5,234 nt of DNA from NCBI GenBank assembly GCA_020629335.1, contig JAHDDN010000280.1, positions 1 through 5,234 on the forward strand. The letters run 5' to 3'. Of the stretch, positions 1 through 4,142 are shown in pieces (position 1 is the stretch's first letter; every line of letters starts with the position of its first letter). The notes under the pieces were generated by a model that ran no database searches, had not been told where the DNA came from, and saw nothing but the letters and a program-made list of their open reading frames with translations. The stretch comes from Chitinophagales bacterium (GTDB lineage: Bacteria > Bacteroidota > Bacteroidia > Chitinophagales > UBA2359). Both the position numbers and the translations under genes were made by a program.

Positions 1-239
1 GCTTTAGTCCAGCGCCCTTCTCCTATATTCGCACCTGCTAAGTGAACAATATAATCAGCCTGTTCAATGGCCTCTTGTTCAATGAATCCTTTAGCCAAAT
101 CCCACTCGTAAACCTTAACATTAGGCTTATTCTTTTTTCTTCTACTCAAATGGCTTACTTGATAACCCTTAGTTATCAATAATTCGGTAAGTTTTTGTCC
201 CACCAATCCGCTGCCTCCACTAATAAGTACATTTTTCAT
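1..239 (-). CDS. TIGR01777-family NAD-dependent epimerase/SDR oxidoreductase, N-terminal part (truncated by window edge)
   Basis: The minus strand reads from an ATG at 239-237 to the window edge without a stop, giving 79 complete codons of a protein whose family is usually about 300 residues. Residues 1-14 form a Rossmann-fold opening beta strand followed by the glycine-rich dinucleotide-binding loop GGSGLVG (residues 8-14). A second landmark is HLAGANIGEGRW at residues 66-77; the AGANIG-x-x-RW pattern is characteristic of the TIGR01777/YfcH (SDR39U1-like) branch of the extended short-chain dehydrogenases. These are soluble cytoplasmic NAD(P)-binding proteins whose substrates are mostly unknown, so no reaction is assigned. 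The start is supported by the position of the glycine loop and by a weak purine-rich AAAGGAG (257-251) 11 bases upstream. The catalytic region lies outside the window. It is transcribed divergently from the sigma factor gene and is probably unrelated to it. Confidence 0.88.
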   Translation of the reverse strand, partial: MKNVLISGGSGLVGQKLTELLITKGYQVSHLSRRKKNKPNVKVYEWDLAKGFIEQEAIEQADYIVHLAGANIGEGRWTK

Positions 240-394
240 TATACTGTAAACTCCTTTACTTTATAAAAGTTCATGATTTTTTTTGCAGAAATTGTGATAT
301 TTTAATTAACTTAAACACTAACTAATTAAAAGAACGAATATTAGCCTTTAGTCAAGGCTTTCATTTGTTTTAAATTGACACCTACTTACATTAG
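240..394. other. Divergent AT-rich intergenic region
   Basis: This 155-bp spacer separates the leftward epimerase gene from the rightward sigma factor gene and must hold promoters for both. I found no convincing match to the Bacteroidota consensus TTG-N19-TAnnTTTG on either strand that also fits the start codons. Visible structure is limited to an AT-rich inverted repeat (TTAATTA at 302-308 with TAATTAA at 323-329) and a small hairpin at 343-359, listed separately. There is no Shine-Dalgarno sequence before the sigma factor start, which is common in this phylum. Confidence 0.5.
343..359 (+). promoter_or_regulatory. Small dyad upstream of the sigma factor gene
   Basis: AGCCTT (343-348) and AAGGCT (354-359) are perfect 6-bp inverted arms around a 5-base loop, 36 bases before the sigma factor start. 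A T-rich stretch follows. It could be an operator dyad, a weak hairpin in the 5' leader, or chance; the sequence does not decide between these. Confidence 0.25.
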
Positions 395-991
395 ATGTTT
401 TTTAACAAAAAAAAGAAATACGAAAAAAAATCAAGCGAGGAGTTGCTACAAATTTATGTAACGGCAGAGGATAAGACAGCCTTTTTGGTATTATTCCAAA
501 GATATGAAAAGCGACTGTGGTATTATTTCCGTAGCGAGATTAGCATCCATGATGATTGCTTAGAGCTTATTCAATTGACTTACTTAAGTTTATTGGAGAG
601 TAAAGCTTTTAAGCAAAATTCTATCAAGGAATATGTTCGTTTTCTTTTCGGTTTAGCCTTCTATAAAAAATGTGAGTATTATCGTAATAAGTCCAAAAAA
701 CAACAATATAGTACTGATTTTATGGATTTACCCAATTATTGGGATAAACGATTAGCTGTTCCTAATGGTATTGACGAAACCTTTGAGTATGAGCAAAAAG
801 AAGAAATGCTTTTAGCCTTATATGAAGGAATCAATCAATTGCCTTCTAAGCAAAAAATAGCCACTCAATATCAAATGGAAGGCTTGAGTTATCAGGAAAT
901 AGCTATCAAAATGTCAATTAGCCCTACAAATGTAGGCACCCTTATTAATAGAGCCAAACAGCGTTTGAAAAAACTCTTGGTCAAAGGATAA
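395..991 (+). CDS. RNA polymerase sigma factor, sigma-70 family (ECF-like)
   Basis: This 198-residue protein has the two-domain layout of an extracytoplasmic-function sigma factor, which directs RNA polymerase to a small regulon in the cytoplasm. Region 2 spans about residues 26-102: an AFLVLFQRYEKRLW helix (29-42), an acidic core-binding segment beginning at DD (53-54), and a basic aromatic -10-recognition segment ending near YYRNKSKK (95-102). A linker of roughly 36 residues follows. Region 4 covers about 139-195, with INQLPSKQK (146-154) and a helix-turn-helix around GLSYQEIAIKMSIS (163-176) that would read the -35 element. The lysine-rich N-terminus (KKKK at 5-8) is unusual but still fits this start, because no other in-frame ATG occurs before region 2. 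A zinc-finger membrane protein follows on the same strand and is the likely cognate anti-sigma factor. The intergenic gap is widened by a palindromic element. The exact ECF group and target genes cannot be assigned from sequence alone. Confidence 0.9.
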   Translation: MFFNKKKKYEKKSSEELLQIYVTAEDKTAFLVLFQRYEKRLWYYFRSEISIHDDCLELIQLTYLSLLESKAFKQNSIKEYVRFLFGLAFYKKCEYYRNKSKKQQYSTDFMDLPNYWDKRLAVPNGIDETFEYEQKEEMLLALYEGINQLPSKQKIATQYQMEGLSYQEIAIKMSISPTNVGTLINRAKQRLKKLLVKG

Positions 992-996
992 AATCC

Positions 997-1162
997 CTAA
1001 TGGTTCAGTTTATAAGTTTCTGACAGTTAAGTTGTAGGATTTTTGCGATTATACAAGGCATTTTTGAGGCCCATAGCAGGGCTACGAAACGAAAAAATAA
1101 CGAAGTAGAATCGTAAAAAGACAAAACTTGGGCTGTCAAGGACTAATAAATTGAACCACTAA
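997..1162. mobile_element. MITE-like palindromic element with CTAA flanking direct repeats
   Basis: The segment 1001-1158 starts TGGTTCA and ends TGAACCA, and its two halves are imperfect inverted copies over about 50 bp each. Shared blocks, reading inward from each end, include TGGTTCA, TTTAT, AGT, TGACAG, AAGTT, TTTTT and CGATT. The symmetry continues more weakly to a central GCCC-atagca-GGGC apex (1069-1082), so the whole segment could fold into one long hairpin. CTAA lies immediately outside both ends (997-1000 and 1159-1162), as a 4-bp target duplication would. There is no reading frame for a transposase, so it would depend on an enzyme encoded elsewhere. It fills almost the whole gap between the sigma factor and its presumed anti-sigma gene. 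Removing it with one CTAA would leave a 25-base gap, more usual for such a pair. A host-encoded RNA hairpin is the main alternative; a 4-bp duplication is weak evidence by itself. Confidence 0.6.
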
Positions 1163-1176
1163 ATAATTAGTTCAAT
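1150..1176 (+). repeat. Inverted repeat immediately before the anti-sigma start
   Basis: ATTGAAC (1150-1156) and GTTCAAT (1170-1176) are perfect 7-bp inverted arms separated by 13 bases and end two bases before the ATG at 1179. The left arm is part of the terminus of the palindromic element, so the dyad arises across the element boundary. In mRNA it could partly hide the start codon; it may equally be coincidental. Confidence 0.35.
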
Positions 1177-1178
1177 CA

Positions 1179-1745
1179 ATGAATAATAAGCCATTCAACT
1201 TAGATTCCTTAGCAGTATGTAAGGATTTGCAACTTGAATCTTTATTAAAATATAAAGATTCAACAGTCAATGATGCAGATAGGATGCACATTGAGCAGCA
1301 TATCAGGAATTGTGACTCATGCTCTAAAACCCTGATGGATATTAAGCATTTCTATGGTGATCACACGACCGACTTATTAGAGGAAGAGTGGGAGCAGAAT
1401 CGCTCCAAGATGAACAGAAAGCTTGCTTTTATTAATTACAAAATAGGATTAAAAGAAAACTTCTTAAAAGTTGGTCAATCAACTTTAATCAAGGTACAAC
1501 AAATACTAGCAGCTCCACAATTCGTTGCTTTTGCTACTTGCTTAATTATAATGGTCTATGCATTTCCATTATTAACCAATAACAACAAGCAAGTTTTAGC
1601 CACTAATGAAAATCTATATTTCCCCCCTTATGTCGATATAGATAATGAAGCCATTTATCCAGATCAACTAGCTTATTACGATCTGCAAAGTAAATACGAA
1701 AACATGTCTTTTGGATCATTGCGATATGCTAGAACTCAATATTAA
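1179..1745 (+). CDS. Membrane-anchored zinc-finger anti-sigma factor (putative)
   Basis: This 188-residue protein has a cytoplasmic N-terminal domain, one membrane helix and a short outer tail. Residues 37-49 contain the HxxxCxxC signature of zinc-binding anti-sigma domains (H41, C45, C48, within IEQHIRNCDSC); in this family these residues coordinate zinc and the surrounding helices clamp the sigma factor. A further cysteine at 14 may be the fourth ligand, which is inference. A hydrophobic stretch at about 114-132 is the single transmembrane segment. The remaining ~55 residues would face the periplasm and are rich in tyrosine (eight in the last 42), with no domain I recognise. Position directly after a sigma factor gene on the same strand supports the role. 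The ATG at 1179 lacks a Shine-Dalgarno sequence, but starting here keeps the whole zinc domain. The sensed signal and the release protease are unknown. Confidence 0.75.
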   Translation: MNNKPFNLDSLAVCKDLQLESLLKYKDSTVNDADRMHIEQHIRNCDSCSKTLMDIKHFYGDHTTDLLEEEWEQNRSKMNRKLAFINYKIGLKENFLKVGQSTLIKVQQILAAPQFVAFATCLIIMVYAFPLLTNNNKQVLATNENLYFPPYVDIDNEAIYPDQLAYYDLQSKYENMSFGSLRYARTQY

Positions 1746-1828
1746 GTAATACACCCTTTATTTACCTACCCTATACCCAATAATAGAGTACATTGCGCTA
1801 ACAAGCTGACATTATGCCGTAATACACC
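1746..1828. repeat. Pair of 10-bp direct repeats (GTAATACACC)
   Basis: GTAATACACC occurs at 1746-1755, right after the anti-sigma stop codon, and again at 1819-1828, just upstream of the -7 element of the binding-protein gene. The copies are 73 bp apart in the same orientation. The second copy lies inside the expected promoter spacer, so the pair could be a regulator site. It might also be a duplication scar, or chance. Confidence 0.4.
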
Positions 1829-1833
1829 TATTA

Positions 1834-1841
1834 TACTTTTG
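1834..1841 (+). promoter_or_regulatory. Bacteroidota-type -7 promoter element (TACTTTTG) for the solute-binding protein gene
   Basis: TACTTTTG matches the Bacteroidota primary sigma factor -7 consensus TAnnTTTG at every fixed position. The partner -33 element (TTG or TTTG) is weak: the best candidate is TATG at 1813-1816 with a 17-base spacer. Transcription would begin a few bases downstream, near 1846-1849, giving a leader of about 100 bases before the ATG at 1947. This argues against any start codon at or before 1841. Confidence 0.5.
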
Positions 1842-1946
1842 TATGATTATTATTTTTTTCTAACTTCAAACGATCATTTATCAATTGGCATAAATGTTCT
1901 GTATTTGAGATATAATAAATCATTTACCATAAAACTATACATAATT

Positions 1947-3755
1947 ATGTTTAAAAAAAATCTGTTTAGGCTAACTACCTTATCGGTAGTGGTGGCTATG
2001 TGTTTTTTCTCTGCTTGTCAGAGTGATGGAGGCAGCGGTGGATCAGCAGCGGCTGGTGGCGGTGCTTCTGAGGGATCTGAATCAGCCCGTGCTGGAGATC
2101 CTCAAGTAATCTTATGGGAAAGATCAGATCCAGATAAATTGAATCCTTTGACTTATCAAGGGGCGGGTGCTGGATATGTATTAAGTAAGGTTAGTTATAG
2201 CTTGATGTCTATTGATTTTAAATCATTAGAGTTAGTACCAGTATTAGCTAAAGCAAATCCCACAATTGAAGATAGAACAGATGGAAAAGAGGGGATGCTA
2301 ATCACTTATGAAATTCGTCCAGAAGCCAAGTGGGATAATGGAGAGCCTATTTTAGCAAAAGACATCTCATTTACTGCTAAGTTTTTATTAGCGCCAAGTA
2401 CGGCTATAGATAATGCAAGAACAAGACCTTATTACGAGTTTATTGAGGACATCATAGAATATCCTGATAATCCACGTAAATTAACCTTTGTTTGTAAGGA
2501 AAAGTATATTCGTGCAATGTCTGCAACCGCTATGGGGCCGCTTCCACAATATATCTATGATCCTAAAAAGACTATGGATAAATTCACAGTCAAAGAGTTT
2601 TCTGCTAATGCTAATAAATATGCGAATGATCCTGACTTAGTAGCATTGGGTAAAGAAATTAGCTCTCCTAAGTTTGACCGTGAAGTATTAGTAGGTTGTG
2701 GGCCTTATGAGTTTGTTGGTTGGGAAACTAACAAGCGTATTACTTTAAAGAAGAAAAAGAATTGGTGGGGAGATCAGTTGGCTGGTACTAATGGCCACTT
2801 TAACATTAATGCACCTGAGACTATACACGAAGTCATCAAGGATATGTCTACGGCTGTAACTGCCTTAAAAGGCGAGAAATTAGATGTTATGCGTGGTATT
2901 GATCCAAAAGCATTCATTGATTTACAGAAATCTGACAAATTCAATCAAAACTTTAAGCGCCACACTCCAGTGGAGTATTCTTATGCTTATTTAGGTTTAA
3001 ATACAAGAATACCTAAGTTTCAAAGTAAAAAAGTACGTCAGGCATTAGCTCATTTAGTAGATGTGGAAACGATCATTGATAATGTTCAATATGGCTTAGG
3101 GGAACGTGTAAATAGCCCTATTCACCCATCTAAGAAAAGCTATAATAGAGACATCAAACCTTATCCTTATGATATAGAAAAGGCGAAGAAGATGTTAGAA
3201 GAAGAAGGCTGGAAAGATACTAATGGTAATGGTGTTATTGATAAAGTAATTGAAGGTGAGAAAATAGAAATGGAGATTGATTATACTTTTAATTCTACTA
3301 ATGAACAACGTAAAGCAACTGGTTTGATTTTCCAAGAGTCTGCACGACAGGCAGGAATCAAAGTGAATGTTATTCCTCAAGAATGGGCTGTTTATTTAGA
3401 GAACCAAAAGAATCATAAATTTGAAATGTTCTATGGTGCTTGGATTTCTGCTCCATTGCCTGATGATCACAAGCAAATCTGGCATACAGAGTCGTATAAT
3501 GGCGGATCTAACTATGTAGGCTTTGGTAATGCTGAAACAGATGAATTAATCGAGCAAATTCGTCGAGAATTGGATGATGGTAAAAGAGCTGAGTTAAACA
3601 AAAAGCTTCAAGCGATCATGCATGATGAGACAGCTTATATTTTCTTATTCTGTCCTAAAGGAAGAATTGCTATCCACAGCAGGTATGATAATGCTGAAGC
3701 ATCTTCTATGCGTCCTGGTTATTGGGAACCTTCTTTCTCTGTAGCTAAAAAATAG
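1947..3755 (+). CDS. ABC transporter solute-binding lipoprotein, family 5 (OppA/DppA-like)
   Basis: This 602-residue protein is the substrate-capturing part of a peptide/nickel-class ABC importer. Residues 1-24 form a lipoprotein signal peptide: basic FKKNLFR, a hydrophobic core, and lipobox FSAC with the lipid-modified cysteine at 24. A Gly/Ser/Ala-rich linker (25-50) follows. Family 5 landmarks are AKWDNGEPILAKD (127-139), GCGPYEFVGW (250-259), NWWGD (272-276), YLGLNTRIP (348-356), VRQALAHLVD (363-372) and a C-terminal segment through YIFLFCPKG (564-572). The motif DTNGNGVIDK (424-433) resembles a calcium-binding EF-type loop. The ATG at 1947 is chosen because it gives a correctly placed signal peptide and lies downstream of the predicted promoter. 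The frame stays open upstream to a TTG at 1839, but that would bury the signal behind 36 extra residues. The permease downstream supports the role. The ligand (oligopeptide, dipeptide or other) cannot be read from the sequence. Confidence 0.93.
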   Translation: MFKKNLFRLTTLSVVVAMCFFSACQSDGGSGGSAAAGGGASEGSESARAGDPQVILWERSDPDKLNPLTYQGAGAGYVLSKVSYSLMSIDFKSLELVPVLAKANPTIEDRTDGKEGMLITYEIRPEAKWDNGEPILAKDISFTAKFLLAPSTAIDNARTRPYYEFIEDIIEYPDNPRKLTFVCKEKYIRAMSATAMGPLPQYIYDPKKTMDKFTVKEFSANANKYANDPDLVALGKEISSPKFDREVLVGCGPYEFVGWETNKRITLKKKKNWWGDQLAGTNGHFNINAPETIHEVIKDMSTAVTALKGEKLDVMRGIDPKAFIDLQKSDKFNQNFKRHTPVEYSYAYLGLNTRIPKFQSKKVRQALAHLVDVETIIDNVQYGLGERVNSPIHPSKKSYNRDIKPYPYDIEKAKKMLEEEGWKDTNGNGVIDKVIEGEKIEMEIDYTFNSTNEQRKATGLIFQESARQAGIKVNVIPQEWAVYLENQKNHKFEMFYGAWISAPLPDDHKQIWHTESYNGGSNYVGFGNAETDELIEQIRRELDDGKRAELNKKLQAIMHDETAYIFLFCPKGRIAIHSRYDNAEASSMRPGYWEPSFSVAKK

Positions 3756-3892
3756 TATTGGCTTAGGGATGGTAGCGGTATGGGGCGTTCATGCTGCGAC
3801 TTAGGTAGCTTAGGAACGCGCAGGCTCCAATAAGAGACAAGCGGGCCTTAGCGGACTTAGAGTAGCATAGCCACATGAGAGCGGACAGCCCG
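3756..3892. repeat. GC-rich structured intergenic segment (repeat or non-coding RNA candidate)
   Basis: By hand count this segment is about 56% G+C, clearly above the AT-rich genes on either side, and it begins right after the TAG stop codon. Nested inverted repeats are visible: TATTGG (3756-3761) with CCAATA (3827-3832) enclosing GCGTTC (3785-3790) with GAACGC (3814-3819). A second unit has CGGGC (3842-3846) opposite GCCCG (3888-3892). Short direct repeats are also present: CTTAGG at 3762, 3800 and 3809, and AGCGGAC at 3850 and 3880. The pattern suits a dispersed genomic repeat or a folded RNA. I do not recognise a named family. Confidence 0.5.
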
Positions 3893-3893
3893 A

Positions 3894-3966
3894 CCCATTT
3901 ATTTTTTTGGCCAGCTTTGTAGGGGCGCACCTATGTGTGCGCCCTCTGGCCAAAAAAATAAATGGG
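3894..3966. repeat. Perfect 21-bp inverted repeat with a second hairpin nested inside
   Basis: The arms 3894-3914 and 3946-3966 are exact reverse complements over 21 bp (CCCATTTA, seven Ts, GGCCAG in the left arm). The 31-bp interior contains a separate hairpin, GGGCGCAC (3923-3930) and GTGCGCCC (3937-3944), around the loop CTATGT. On the plus strand the right arm carries an A-run, so the element is not a standard intrinsic terminator. A REP/MITE-like repeat with another short palindrome inserted in it is the simplest reading. Confidence 0.7.
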
Positions 3967-3977
3967 GAAGCCCCAAC

Positions 3978-4032
3978 AAAAAAGGGAAAATGAAATGCAT
4001 CACATGTCTTTCATTTTCGCTTTTTTCTTTTT
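3978..4032 (+). terminator. Intrinsic terminator-like hairpin after the binding-protein gene
   Basis: An 18-base arm (3978-3995) pairs with 4009-4026 at 17 of 18 positions, with one internal G/G mismatch, around a 13-base loop. The arm includes GAAAATGAAA opposite TTTCATTTTC. The plus strand continues as CTTTTTTCTTTTT, a good U-tract. The A-run on the left side makes it plausible as a bidirectional terminator, although the stem itself is AT-rich. It would end or attenuate transcripts coming from the solute-binding protein before the permease. Confidence 0.6.
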
Positions 4033-4069
4033 CATAGGCCAAATAATAGTTTATACCGATAGTTAGGCT

Positions 4070-4077
4070 TATATTTT
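4070..4077 (+). promoter_or_regulatory. Weak -7-like element upstream of the permease
   Basis: TATATTTT fits TAnnTTTG at five of six fixed positions and lies 65 bases before the permease ATG, downstream of the terminator-like hairpin. No good -33 partner is seen at the usual distance. It is listed because the hairpin implies the permease may need its own promoter. Confidence 0.25.
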
Positions 4078-4142
4078 CGAAACTTTTCTATGTGTCAATA
4101 GAGCACAGACTTATTAACTAAATTTTAGAGGGATATTTTGCT

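Larger units (their letters stand above)
3756..4142. other. Long non-coding gap between binding protein and permease, filled with palindromic repeats
   Basis: No gene is evident in these 387 bp. In order, the gap holds a GC-rich structured segment (3756-3892), a perfect nested palindrome (3894-3966), a terminator-like hairpin (3978-4032) and about 110 bp of AT-rich sequence that should carry the permease promoter or leader. Genes of one importer are normally close together, so this separation is notable. Confidence 0.75.

Noticed and set aside
375..380. TTGACA resembling an E. coli-type -35 element
   Set aside because: There is no TATAAT at 16-18 bases downstream, the start codon is only 15 bases away, and this consensus is not that of the Bacteroidota primary sigma factor.
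364..394. Promoter-like TTTG-N19-TACATTAG before the sigma factor gene
   Set aside because: Spacing is right and one fixed base is off, but transcription would begin several bases inside the coding region, after the only plausible ATG at 395.
1746..1828. Direct repeats as the start of a CRISPR-like array
   Set aside because: There are only two 10-bp copies, with no further units, no regular spacers and no cas gene nearby.
1839..1946. 36-residue N-terminal extension of the binding lipoprotein from a TTG codon
   Set aside because: The TTG lies inside the -7 promoter element, and the extension would displace the lipoprotein signal peptide from the N-terminus.
3195..3380. Open frame of 61 codons on the minus strand
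   Set aside because: It lies wholly inside the well-supported binding-protein gene, has low-complexity Phe/Ile-rich translation and no family features, so it is a shadow of the plus-strand gene.
3894..3966. The 21-bp palindrome as an intrinsic terminator for the plus strand
   Set aside because: The sequence after the GGCCAG/CTGGCC core is an A-run, not a T-run, on the plus strand; the hairpin at 3978-4026 with its T-tract is the better terminator.
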